Below are positions 44,710 to 58,100 of a stretch of DNA of 64,000 bases, piece by piece. The stretch spans positions 6,448,001 through 6,512,000 of the forward strand of contig JAJKFH010001865.1 of NCBI GenBank assembly GCA_023333565.1. The letters are read 5' to 3'. The stretch is from Puffinus mauretanicus (taxonomy: Eukaryota > Chordata > Aves > Procellariiformes > Procellariidae). The first letter of the stretch is position 1, and the number at the start of each line of letters is the position of its first letter. Made by a program: the position numbers and the translations under genes. The notes under the pieces are model-generated. The model was not told the DNA's origin and did not search any database. It saw only the letters and a program-made list of their open reading frames with translations.

Positions 44710-46947
44710 GTAAGGTAAGAATTCCAAGAAAATGGTTTGCCTTGATTGTTATTAACATGCCCAGATTTACAGCAAAAAGCAGACCTGGCCTTGGTAGGTG
44801 GGTGAAGGAGAATGTTCAGATATATAAAAATTAAACTGCTGTGAACAGCAATCCCAGTTTGGCTGACAAATTAAATAATAAAGTTCTGCACTGAGGCCTC
44901 TCGGTGAAGTAAGGAGCGAAATCCACAGGTTCCTGTCCTTCCTGAGTCTGGGAGAAGTCCTGCTCACGGCCCGTGAGCCCGGCTCTGACACGGGCACTCC
45001 GAGCTAACCCAGTGGTCAGGGTCCCGGCAGCCTGTTGAAACTAAAACAATTTTCATCTCTGTGATATCGAATTTATATCCGTTTAGACTCCCTTATATAT
45101 GCTTAGATTGAGAGTGACAGAATCTAATTTAGGCAGTTTTATTAATCACTTCCGAATTAAACTCTGTATCTGTTTTCTAAGGGAAATTAAATAAAGAAGA
45201 TGTCCTGTCCATATTTATGAGGGTTTTCCCTCTACCTCAGAAACATATCCTCTGGCTTACTCTTCCTAAACAGCTTCTCAGAAGAATGCGGGCCAAGAAG
45301 CTGTTTACACTGGGATGCACACAGCTCTCTTTACTTACATTTATTTCTTGTGTCAGCACACAAGCAGCTGCCAGGTGAGGAGTACCCAGCACCGGCCCTC
45401 TTGGGCTGGAGTGAAGTGTTTGCATGCTCTGTACCTCACCCAGCAAAGCCATGTCCAGTGGGGAGAGAATATGCAAGTAATGGAAAACCTTACAGTTTAT
45501 TGGAAAGTCTGTGCTTTATCAAATTTAACGCATTTATTGGTACAGTTATTCCAGTATTTTTTCTGCTTATAGGCCACTTATTCCCCATCCAGTCTTATCA
45601 GAATTCAGGAACAGTAGCAGTTGGAAAAAATGATGATGGACAAATTCTAACACAGTTTTAGTGCTAATATGAATATGCGCTACTAAAACAAAACAGTTAC
45701 TATAAATTTATAGGAAATTTTCAATAGAGAAGAGTTGAGTCAAAAGGACTGAGACTGAAGCAGTCTGATTTCTAAGTGACTTTTGTTTACTTTAGCAATC
45801 GTGCTGAATTTGCTGTTAAGGCTTAGGTAAATAAAAATTGTTTTGTGAGAAAATATTTATATTTTGCATCCTTGTGGCTTAAATCCTCTTTGGTAAAAAT
45901 CTGATGGAAATCTGGAGTAACTTTCAGTGTCTACAGAGGTTAAAGCTTTTTCATCAGGAAATCTCAAAATCCTACACAAAACCCACAAGTGACAGTTTTG
46001 GTTTTAAGGGAAAAACTGATAGTTTGCTCAGGCCATATAGTTACAGATGGGTAGAAGTGAAATCTTCATCTGAAGCTCTATCCACTTGGTATTTTTTCCT
46101 CTTACTCTCTTAAATAAATTCAGTATAGGTATTGTACATCTATATGGCATACCTTGTATACTTTTGGGGTTCCTGTCAAGTTTAATCAGTATGAGTAGAT
46201 TATGTCTCTGTATGATTACAAAGATGATGACCTGGCTTTCATGCAAAAAAATCCCACCAAAACCCACCAAAAATCCTTCCAGGCCTGTTTGGAAAACCAC
46301 TGCCTTCACTGGTGCCATTTGATCTTGATCAGTTTTTTCCCCTTCCCCTCATGTTTTCTTAATAACTTAAATTTGAAGGAAATTCCAGTATTTTTATCAC
46401 AGCTACTGTAGGAATTCGGTTAAAGGAATTCCAGTTACAGCAAGCTACAGGAAAGTGCTTTACACAATCTTACCCTAAAGTTGTGTATGTCAGAGCCTCA
46501 GCACTTCACCAGAGGTTCTATACATTCTCAGTCAATGTTGCAGTTTGTCTGCATCAGTGATGGGAGCTAGTGTTGGTAGGGGCAGAAGGGGGGTGTGTGC
46601 ACTCTCAGGGTGCCGCATGGAGCTCCCTTGCCCTTGAGAGGTGGCACATGGATGTAGGATTCTTTTCAAATTAATAGGATCCAAATGACTGGGCAAAAGA
46701 TGATGAAATCAAAAGTTTCAAAGCTGCTTTCACATGAATTCTCTTTTAAAATAGATGTGATGGGAGGAGACTATTTCAGGTATTGATTTTTTAACTCCAA
46801 ATTTAGCATAAATACTCAATTATATTCCTTGGTATTTCTGTCTGATGGGCAGAGTGGCACCTATATGCCTACTTGACATCTTCAAATTATCACGTTGCTT
46901 AGTAATTTTTTTTAAAGCATTTCTAAATATTATTTTTTGTTGTAATT
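44710..46947. other. Unique sequence, no gene seen
   Basis: Overlapping frames at 45237-45661 and 45904-46411 have no domain. Nothing else is supportable. Confidence 0.5.
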
Positions 46948-47000
46948 GTGTCTAGTGGTTAAGATGTAGGCTTGCAACAGAACCTTCCATCAGGGAAATT
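46948..47000 (+). repeat. tRNA-like SINE head, degenerate (tentative)
   Basis: GTCTAGTGGTTAAGATGTAG resembles the A-box region of tRNA-derived SINEs such as MIR, and CCATCAGGGAAA follows. No intact B box or cloverleaf, so not a tRNA gene. The short match makes this tentative. Confidence 0.3.
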
Positions 47001-50000
47001 AGCATTTTAGTCTTAAATGTTAAATATTTTTCATGTTACCATTTTAAAGAGATGGGTTTATCAAACCTGTTTTCAGAAAGCAATGTTCACTATCCGAAGG
47101 AATCTAATCTGGTTCTGTTTACTACTGTGCAAAGTGTAGAAATGCAGAGATACCCTGGAATAAGATAGACACAGATAACATTGCTGGAGTGGTGTTGCAG
47201 CATTCCTTAAGTGGATTTGCCTCATCTCGGAGGCCTTCTTAACCTTGCTTGGTGGCTCCTTAATGAGACTACTGGTAAAAATTTCAGCGTGAGCCTTTCA
47301 AGTATGACAAGACTGACGGCAAACAGCCTCCATAGAGCTGCAGAGCACATCTTTGATTCTCTAGTTTGTCTACTTGACTCTATTCATTGTGTCTCCTCAC
47401 AACACCCTGCCTAACTAACCTTGAGAAACGTAATTATACACTCACTATTGATTAGTAAGGATCCATATTTAATTATGTGTAACATGTTCCACTCTTAAAC
47501 TTCCAGTTCTTTGTTCATCAACTCGTCACGTCAGATTGCGGTTTATTTTCAGCCATTGCAGTAATGATCCTCATAGGAAAATGAAGTTTCCCCCTTCCTT
47601 AAACTGCTTAAGGAAGAGGCTTATTTCCCGCTCCTCTAGCTGTCATGCAAGGACATGCAAGCTATCATCCTTCCCTTGGTACAGAAGCGTGACCAGTCAT
47701 TCCTCATTGGAGAATTTTATTTTTTGCAATGAAAACAGTTTTGCTGAGGCAGTGCTTTGAGATCTTTGCATTGAATCTGTACTGCAGTCTCTGGGGATCA
47801 TGTCAGTTAAATTTGGACGTATTGCCATAGCAGTTTCTGTATTTTTAGTTCACAAAAACTTACACCAGTGGTATAAGATCACGTACTTGAACAAACCTAA
47901 AGTCTTCCCTAACCAGTTCCTATTTACTGCAAAAATAAACTTTTCCAGTAGAACAGGAACATATAATTAGAAACTCCTGAAGTCTAGCTTTAGCATATTA
48001 CAAACTATCTGACCTTGCAGACAGTCTCCTTAGAAGTAATATGTGGTGATTTGCTTCCTGTTGAAAAAGGAATCATGCACGAAATAAACCTTACTTTACA
48101 ATATTTTTCTCAAACAGGAGCCTAATCGAATCTTCCTTCCAGGGCAAATCTAATCTATGATCCTTAGAGATGCAGATTGCAATTCTTGCTTCTGAATCTG
48201 CGTCCCCCCGTGGTTTTGTTTTTGTTAGTTCAGTGAAGAAGAATTAAAACCAGAAGACCTTAGTCTCTAGATCTGGTTCACATATGCTCTGAATTGGAAG
48301 AAAGGCCGTGACAGCAACTCACATCATTGTAGAACTCCCAAAAGCCAGACCTTCCACCAGACTGCACTTCAGCACTGGAGTTCTTTCCTAGACCTTCTTC
48401 AGTCCCAAACATGGGCTGATTGCTACTGATAATTCAGGGTCAAATTCAGAAGCATCAAACTGGGTGCTAAGGGAGTTAACTCAGGATGAAAGAAAATTAA
48501 AAAGTCTCTCCTCAGAGATCACTTCTGTCTTCTTGCTGAAATAGCTTCTACAGACTTTATACAGCGTAATGATATTTGTAGGAGCATCCTTGCTTGCTTC
48601 CATGGACCTGGTCTGTCTTTATAAGATAATCTGATAGGAATCAGGGTTCTGCATTGTGCAGAACCTGTGCAGCCATGTCATTTTCCTCATTAACTCTTGA
48701 GAGTTTTGGTTGCTACCAAGGCAGAGCATGGGAGAGTAAAAGGAGAATGAATGTGTCCTCACCATTACTAAAATACTTCCCTATGCAGAAACTGTGACAT
48801 GAAAATGTACTGATGAGTTCATTGCTTAGTGGGGCTTTTTCTGGGATGTTTACACTCACCTCTTGCTCAGAGCTGTGCCTAGTGTAAGCAACTAGTTTTA
48901 AAGGTTTGCTTAAGATAGTAGTGCAGTGTTAAGCAGCGGAAGCATTTTCCTTCGAATATGTCTATAGTACAAAAGAAAGTAGTTCCGAGTAGCTCATTTG
49001 TGCCATAAAGCCAGTTGGTAATACGCTTTGGGAGCTGTTTGGATCCAAGATGTTGTAAGTGGAGGAACATTATCACTGGAAAGTGCTTTCAATGGCAAAT
49101 GGTCTGTATGAAGTAACAAAAAGAAAGAGATTTACAATCTCTTGTAAAGAGAGATTGTGTAAAGATCAGATTCAAAAGCATATCAAAGTAACTCATAGGG
49201 CTATAGCAAAGATTTACATACAGTAGTGTCATGGGGTTCTGTTTGTGTCGTGCGCTGGTAAGCTGTAGGACTACAAAGCATGATGCTGCCATGACTGAAC
49301 TGAGAATGAGATATACATCTTGTAGTTGATAAAGGAGGTATAATAATATCTCATGATAAAAATAATAATTTATAAAATACAGGATGACTTACTTTTTTTC
49401 CTTCATGCTGAACAAGAACAGAATGAGAAAAACAGTAGTAATCCTAAGGCTTGTTCATTCTCTGAGCAAGAACTCGGTCTCCCAATCTTCCAGGCTGTCT
49501 AGATCAACAGAAAAAAACAGACTGTGAAAACCTGTTTTAAAAATCACTTCTAAATACAGTAAATAGCCAGTGGATTTTTAATAGGTCTGCAAACAAAAGG
49601 CAAAAGAAATGTGTGACATTCATATATCAGATTATGGGTTGCATTAATTAAATTAAATCTTTTGTATGCTAGGAATCAGAGATTAGAAAGATGATGTTTT
49701 ATAGTCAGGATATGTGTTGCTGGTACTGTAAAAGTATATTCTCCTGCTAGTAAAAACATCTGATTGAAATCTTCCATTTTCTAGTACTATTGATTAGCTC
49801 TGGCACATCCTGCAGACTGTTTCTGCCCTTATTTTACATCTGATAACACCACCCTGAAGAATTGTGTTGTGTAGTTCTAAAAATAATAAGAACCCTCAAA
49901 CAAACATGATCATTTGTGGAACTAGAGAAAGGTGTGCAAGATGGTGATGGCAAGACTGACAGGAGAAGAATTTTGTTCTGAGAAGTTCACTGTGAGGATT

Positions 50001-53000
50001 TACAAAATAGTTTGTGTGAGTTGAGACAGAAAATATGATGAGATGAGATTTTCTCTGAAAATGACATCCAAGCTACTTTTTTATAATTATTTTTTAGTGA
50101 AAGCCTATTGGCATATCCTTTTAACTTTTTACATTTGGGAAGGAGGAGAAAATGGACAGGAGATTACCTAACTAAAGCAGTCCTACACAACTTACATTCC
50201 TGCTAAATGATTCACAGATCACCCAGTAACCAAAGTCTACATCAGGTAGAGAACTCTGGTACTTGATTTAAAAATTGCTTATGGAAAGTACTGTTTCCAG
50301 TCTATTACTTGGAGCCATGGCAGATTAAAAATTACCTAGATCCTCTCTTTAGGAGCAATATGAACAGGATTTACACTTGACTTCTTGACCTCAAACTACA
50401 AATCACACCGCACAGACAATATGACATCCATCCCTGCCTTCTCTTAGCTTTTGCAGAGCCAGTGTTATAGGGCAGGCAGTCAAATAGTCAGTCCTTTACG
50501 AGTAGGTAAGCACAGTGCTTCACATTTTGGTCTGTTGGATGCAAACTGAATCCTGACATGTAAGTAAGAAGTCAGTGTATAAAAATGATGGCACAGTGCA
50601 TTCCACATCTTTTGAGGACAGTGTCACTAGTTTCATGAGCTATTTGGAGTAAAGCTTGTTTACTGTCAACACATGTGTCTTTGTAAGCTAAGCTGAATAG
50701 ATCTGTACTGCAAACACCAGGCTGAACATCAGTATTTTCCACTTCATAATGAGCAGGGAAGAGAAGAGTCATATACTTAAATTTCTTTTGTTATGTATAT
50801 TATTTATATGTTTGAAATTACTGTGTGTCCAAGTTTTTGAAAAATCTAATAAACATAGATGCTGCGTGGAGCTATTTTAATATCCTAAATGTCAAACACC
50901 CTCCCCCACAAAAAAAAGCCCTGACATTTAAGACCTAATTTTTTTCTTCAAGCTATATGCATGCATATACATATAAGTAGTGGGTGGAATTAATATTCCA
51001 TCTGACTCTAGTATCATATGGATATAGCTGCATCTTAAATTGCCAGTTTCCAGGCCATTGTAGCTATTTCGCAGGTGATTCTCAGCAACTGCTTGTATGC
51101 AAATCTTGCATATAAAACTACTGTAGAAATCTTGCATACCCATTTACTGTGTTGCTTGTATTTTCAATTCAAAAGTAGTAACCCCTGCCTAAATGGCAAT
51201 GTCAGCCATTCAGACAATGCTTAGGTAACTAAAGAACTACGCAGTGTTACTGTTCTGGTGGTGTACATTTTAACAGAAGTAGATACACTGTAAAGTTCTA
51301 CTTTGTGAAGTATGCATTTAGTAAGAATACAGACAAAACTCCACCCTTATTTTTTTTTTAATTAAATGTTCTTGAATCAAATAATGTGACAAATCAAACA
51401 AATGCCTGAAATAAGAAATTTTGAAAGACAGAGAGAGGGGTTAAAAAAAAATAGGCGTCAGTGTATCTGGATTTGGACTTATCTATCATATCTGGGTTGA
51501 CAATTACAAATGTGAGACTATGTCTTTGCTTTAAGAAAACTTGTCCTCCTTGGCCAGTCTATCAAAGCTCTGAGATTCGTGATTGTTCTGAAACAGGGAA
51601 AATAACTTCTGGCAGCAACATCTGGGAAAGCAAAGGTTTCAGATTTCATGGGATTTTAAAACATTCATCTGACTTTTAGTAGATGCACAAAAACATTAAG
51701 TACTACGGGAAATCACAGTGAGTCTCCTCAGTGATATTTGTCTTCAGCTGCTCTGCTCCAGCCGCCTGTTAGGTTAATGCATACAAAAGCACTGCCAACA
51801 AGGCCCAGCTAAGAGCCCCATTTTTTCATGTTAATACAAGAATGAGGAGTGTCAGAATGTGACAGTCATCTGCTGTAAACTTGCTTGACAAATACGTGTC
51901 CTAGATGGGGAAACTGCAGTCAAATTGTGTTCTTTTCTAACTAGCTCTGCCAGTTAACAAAGGCACAGTTATGTCCTCCAGCAACAATTAATGGTATGTA
52001 CTATATCCTGGCATTTGCATGGCCTCAGAAAGTCTTTAGACAAGTCATGACTGATACGGTAGAGAATCTGAAAAGATGGGGTGGAGGAATCAGCTCTCCT
52101 GCGCTCAGTCCATGATGGGGAACCTCAGAGATGAAGAAACCATCTCAAATGGATGCCTGATTACAAGATGATTACAAGAAGTAGCAGCTACTCCACAGAG
52201 ATCATCACTTGGTCCCGCTTTTCAGCAGCACTGATGCCTGGGAACCCTGGTGGTCCTTGATGTGGGAAAGAACTTTTATGTTGTTGAAATAGCATTGCCT
52301 CATAAAAATGTTATGAGGAAATAGGGCAGGGATATGGGGAAATAGGGTAGGGAAAACCTCAAATGGTGCAAGAAAGAAAGTTCTCTTCAGAAGGATGTTT
52401 ACTCTTGGATAGCGTTGAGAAGAAAAAGAGAATAAAAGAATAGGAGAAGGATGTGTAGAGGAAGCACTTGTTATCCAAGGCACTAGAAGAAAAAAGTGAA
52501 GGAATTCTGGTTCCTTTAACAATTCAGAGAAGAAGGTAAAAGTCCCGGTCTGCATTCCTGAACCATATCTCATTACACTTAAATGAAGGATGCTGTTTAC
52601 TTTGATAAGAAATACTCATCTCAAAAATTACTTTGGACTTCGACTGTGGAAAGAAAATAATGTGCATAGCCTAGTCAACACCTTATGTGAGTGGACCAGA
52701 AGCCCTCAGATAAACATTGAAGGCATAAAGAAGACAAACGAGGTTCTCTGAATAAAAAGTTGCAAGGACTGATGTGATATTTAATTTTTTAAAGCTGAAA
52801 TAACGGAACGATATAAATCTGAAAATTTTGTGTCACAATTGAGTAGAAAAGCATGAGTTTTGTCAAGTATAATATGCCTGGGAGCTTTCACATTATTCAT
52901 ATAATGTCAAATGCAGAGCAAACAGCATAAATGCTGAGCTGTGAGAAACTCTGTGTGAATAAATATGTGCCTATCACACTTTACACATAAAATATTCATA

Positions 53001-55099
53001 TATTTCAATGCTAATTCTTCCCTAACTGGACCACTTCCTGAAAAAAAAAAAAGTATGTTTTTACAGAAAAGTCACATCTACAAGTTATACTTAATATTAT
53101 TGGTACAAACAGTGGCTAGAAACACTAACCAGCCCTTTTTTAAACTCCATTCTCTTTTAATTGTGAACCTTCACATTACAGGGTGATAATTACAGAAGCA
53201 AACTGAGCATGGGGGCAAACAGCATTTTTCCTGCATCATGGAGCTGGTTTGGATTCAAGTCCAGACCCTGAATTCGCTGGTGTCTCAGAAGCAGCGAACA
53301 GATTAGCATTCAATAAAGAATAGGCCAGCTATGACCAGCTTTAATTGAAAAGGGACAGCCAGAGATAATTTCAAATGTAACACCATGGTATCTTGCCCTT
53401 TTTAAAGAAAGAAGAGCTCTCACTTCCTTAAGTGCCTTTAGTGTGATGGGAAAAGCCCAGCATTTTCAATCCCTCTGGTCAGGCCCGGGGACAATATTAA
53501 ACCAAAAATTATGTATATATACTATTTTTATTGGATATTTTGGTCATTCGCAGCATTGTGGACTGAGAGAGACAGCTCACCTGCTTGTATGGCAAGTCTG
53601 AAGAGAAGAAGCAATTTTAATCAATGCACAAGCATTGCTCAGCTCCTCCATCATGCTCCAAGTAAGCCCATATATAATGCAACGATCTGATTCATGCCTC
53701 CGTTCCTAGATCTGTACCTTTGGAATGATAATCTCTAGGGATAAATAATGGTCTTTAAATTTGTGGGGTACTGCGATAATGGAGTGATACTACAAAGATA
53801 TCTGTAGAGAGATAGGTGCTCCAAAGCAATCTCTTCCCAGGGAAAACAGCATGCACCCTACTGACATTGCAATTACCTAGCACTGCCCAAGCCCGCCTTT
53901 GCTTGCTTTTATGCCTGCTGGATTCCTCTGCCATGTTATTGGTATACACTTACCTCAGCTAGTTCAGTTCTCTCTTCCGTGGCAGGTTCCCAAGCAGGTT
54001 CCTGGGGCTTTACCCACCTTCTCAAAAAGACAGCATTGCCTCTCTTGTGAGCTCCCTATTTATTTCTCACTTGGACTTCGTATTCCTTGAGCTCTACACA
54101 AACCTTGCCCCAGTATATTTCATTGGGTGTTTTCTTTCTCAGTCATCCTTCTTATTTTTCATACTCATCTTACAGTTGAATTTTCATTGTGTCTCTGTAC
54201 AACTCACCGCTTGTGGTTCCTGACGCATTTTTTACTGCAGTTCCTGACATCTGAAAATGATTCCCTATAGTTCTTTGCCTCATAAACTCTCCATCTTCTT
54301 CCAAATCTCGGCTGAAGATGTACCTTTTAGCACCTGCCTATACCTCTTAATTTTCTCTTTGCAGTTTTTTTATTATATAACCCATCAATTTTGTTGCTAA
54401 ACTGCATAAAGTCTTTAGGAATACATGGTATATTAAAAAAAAGTTATATAAAATATGGCTGAATTGTGTTGGCCAGATTCTTCTTATTCACATTCGTTGG
54501 AAAAGAACTCCATCATTTTCCACAGAATTACACAGATAGATACACTCTGGAGTCAGTGAAAGAGACTAGGCCACAGTATATTTCATGAGAAGAGTTGACA
54601 GCAATCCTAGGTGCTATGCAATGCACCAGAGGCGGCTCACCTGCGTGGTGGGCTGCTCTGGATTGAGCAAGAGTTGGTCCAGGATCGGGAAATTGGCATG
54701 GCAGCATAAATTCAGCATTTTGCATACTGTCTTCAGTGAAAAATCTTCTTTTAGCCCTTGATACTTTATTTTCTGCAGCTTCCTTATTGAAACAAAGCGT
54801 TAAGGTACGAATCTCATATACACAGAAGGAGCAGTAATCTGTGCTCATCTTGCATCCTTGATCACCTTAGGCCCATATACAACCTCCAAAGCCACAGGGC
54901 CAGCAGAGCTGTAGTGAGGCTTTAAAATCACTTTAAGGTACTTATATCAAATGAGTTTTCCATGCCCCTGCTCTGAGGCTAAGTCAGAGAACAGAGAGTA
55001 CATATGCTGCCTCCAGAGGTTGTGTCACTGGCAAAGAAGTCAGGCATTGCTAATTACTGAAGTGCCTTACTGTGTCCTTTGGCTTAAGTAACTAAGGGA
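47001..55099. other. Unique AT-rich sequence, no gene seen
   Basis: About 8 kb without a supportable gene or repeat beyond short homopolymers (for example the T run near 51350 and the A run near 53040). Frames at 47211-47760, 48879-49292, 50572-51143, 51461-51679, 52205-52573, 53755-54090 and 54528-54848 have no recognised family and no consistent splice context. Confidence 0.5.
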
Positions 55100-55175
55100 C
55101 TGATCCAAAGAGACCACAGGAATCAGTGGGAATTTTCTTCCATTTACTTCAGCAGGCTTGGGGTCAAGCCTTTGT
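55100..55175. repeat. Ancient palindromic amniote repeat fragment
   Basis: ACTGATCCAAAG, then CAGTGGGA, then CATTTACTTCAGCAGGCTTG and GGGTCAAGCC. The two halves are approximate reverse complements. This matches, in decayed form, the widespread amniote repeat with CTGATCCAAAG / CCATTGACTTCA / CTTTGGATCAGGCC blocks. The exact family was not determined. Confidence 0.45.
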
Positions 55176-58100
55176 TACAGTGCTCCAAAACCTGCTTAAA
55201 TACACCTCGAGTTTCTGCTGGCCTCGTAAACTCTATCAATTGTTCCCAGATGCACTGAGCAGAAAATAATTTTCCTTTTCTGTGAGATTTCAAATACAAA
55301 CAGCAAGCAACATGAGAAGTCTGTGGGCAGCTGGTTTGACTTTTGTCCTAGAAACTCCAGTCTGGCCACGCATAACCTTTCTTGAATAGAAAAAATAACA
55401 ATAATTCAAATTGATTTGGATGTGAGTGCAGTCAAAAAGATTGAAACTGGCTGAAAAGACCCTGGCTTGGGAGCAACTTCAAACACCACTGAGGAGAGAA
55501 ATAAGAAGAACAGAGAATGGAACTGTGAGCAGGAAATTATAAAATGAAATTCTAACCAGAAAAGAAAAGTTAAGAGACCTTCACCCAAATTGCACCTTAT
55601 GTATTTCCTGTGTTCCTGATCTCCTCCTCTCTTGCACGTTTTAAATAGGCCTGATACGGCCATGGGCTTCAGTAAAGGCGTTGCTGTTTTGCCTCAGTGC
55701 CATTGCGAAGTGTATCAGCCTCAAAGACTTCAAGATGACTGCATGTGGTGTGGAAGAACATGCCCGAGTTTCTCACAGTCTTCAGGAAAAACAAATATGA
55801 ATGATATTTACATGTCTGTTCCTATATTATCCTTTTTCTCAGGATATGCCGGGAAGGGGACAATTAACATTATACAGCCAAACGGGGATCTGGCATTCCT
55901 AGCTCAGTGAGGGATGTGTCTTAATGAACTTCCAATGATCCTGAACACCGAAGAGACAGACTAGGCAGATTTGTTAGTGTGACACTGGATGGAAAATAAT
56001 CTAAATTTAATATTAAGAGAATTTAAACTGAATATCACTTCCTATCAGAAGGGAAGTGTTTCCCTTGAAATGTGCTAAAAGACCTATTTCCTGAGATGCC
56101 TGAGAAGCAGTGGAAGATAAGTACACTGTAAGAGGCAGTCTTGCCTTGACAGGAGGAAGAACCAGGTAACCTTAAGGTATGTGTGTCTAAAATGGATCCT
56201 GCAATGATTTTAACGGAATGGGTCTAATATAACATTAGCAGCTGAATTCGTCACTTCACTGGAGTATCAGTACTTATTTGAAAGTGTTCACACAGTGATA
56301 TATATTTAGAAACCCACAACAGCCTAGTTTCAGCTGCTGGTCACACATGTAGGATGAGTGCTAGATAAAAGTGACATGGATTAAAAAAAAAAAAATAGAA
56401 GAGAAGAATTTAAGTATGAGCCACAGAGGCACTGTGTTCCGCACTTCCAAGGAAAGGTCCAGGAGCCAGAAGAATTAGTTGAGATCTTGTCAAAGTCGTT
56501 TACTTCAGGGGTTTAATGAAGCCTGGCTACCAAACTTATGTCAGGGGAAAAAAAAAAAAAAAAAGCTAAGGAGTTAGCCTTCAATTTGCAGTTATAAATT
56601 TGAGATGCTATATCTAGGACATGTGGTTAAACAATTAGTAATATAAAATGTATCTGCTTCTATATCTAGTTCATTTTAGATAAAACAATCTATAGCTAAA
56701 ATAGATTTATGGAACTAAATGAAACAATTATGATCAGGCCACAAAAGATCTATATGCATGAAAATCCAGTGCATAGAAAAGTAATTAGAAAAGCCACCGA
56801 TCCAATACACTGTTAGACATACTGTACAAATGAGCAACCTAATTGTTCTGTTGTGCTGGTGTTAAGCAGATGTAAAATGGGTTACATTCAGATCCAATGG
56901 CTTGCTGTGTGTTTTTTATTCAGACAGGGTTTGCTCTGACTTCGTTTGAGTACAGTGGTATATACCTAGTGTCACGGGGAGCAGCAACAATTTACTAATA
57001 TTTGTTTGCTAATTTAAACATTTGTTGGTTTGTTAGGATGGACATAAAGATAGAAAGAAAGAGGAAGGAAGGACTGAGGGGCTGTTTATTTGGGGAAGAA
57101 AATGCAGACATACAAACTAAAGGACAAATAGGTAAACACTTAATTCAAGTTGATTTTCACATCCATATACCCAACACAGTTGTGCCTGGTAAAATCAATA
57201 CAACTTACTTTTTCTTTTGCTAGAAATAGCTGCCTGTTTCTTTTTAAGCTACCACTCTGAAACTGCTTTCTCTCCTGTGTGCTTTTTTTTTTTGCCCTGG
57301 TCTGCATTTGGGGTTGATAATCTTAGGGGTTGAGTAGCATGGACTCTGATGCTGTTCTTCTCAGTCTTAAAAAGCTTGTGTATCCCGTTCTTCCCCTGAA
57401 AACAAAAACTCTAGGGTTTTTTTGATGTTTTTAAGGTTAGGAAGATTGAGAGGTAAAGGAAGCAATTACGGTAGCCATTTAAATCCACTGATAGACTCTA
57501 ACTGGCAGGTCTAACATGATTGTAGTGACAATGGAAGAGGCAGGAAGGCTCAGCAGACCAACCCCACAGTGGAGATGTACAGCAAGGAGAGTGTAGGAGA
57601 CAGAGAGGGACAGACAGTGCCTAGATAAAATCAGATACCTTGGTAAAATACAATGGGAAATGCGGGTTTGGTTCAGATATGAATAGCAAGTCTTGTTGCT
57701 TTTGTTATTGCAGATGCTGCTGTTGCTGGGTTTTACATATTCTTCACTCTTTATGCTTTTTTTTTATTTTTATTGTTTATTTTTCCTGAGAAAAACAGAT
57801 ATATATCACATCCACATCTTGAAATGTGCTGCATTCATAAGCCTCTGAATGACAAAATACATGAAGAAATCTAACACAAAAGATGAATTGTAAAAAAATA
57901 GAATGATGCATAAAAACAGAAAACAAAGAGTGTAGATTAAAATCCAAGAGGTGTTTATAGAACTGAGTCAACAAATCAGCTTGAACACATTCATACATTT
58001 ACTTTAGGCCTATCTATAATTCAGTTTCTCGATTGTTTGCCTGAGTATGTAGGGACTGATTGCCCTCTTGCTTGTTTGTTTAAATCAGGAACATCTTTGG

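Noticed and set aside
45357..45374. 18-base microexon between GTGTCAG and GTGAGG
   Set aside because: Too short and the acceptor tract is weak. Such patterns are frequent by chance.
46948..47000. Possible tRNA gene (TCTAGTGGTTAAG)
   Set aside because: No intact B box, acceptor stem or cloverleaf. At best a SINE head relic.
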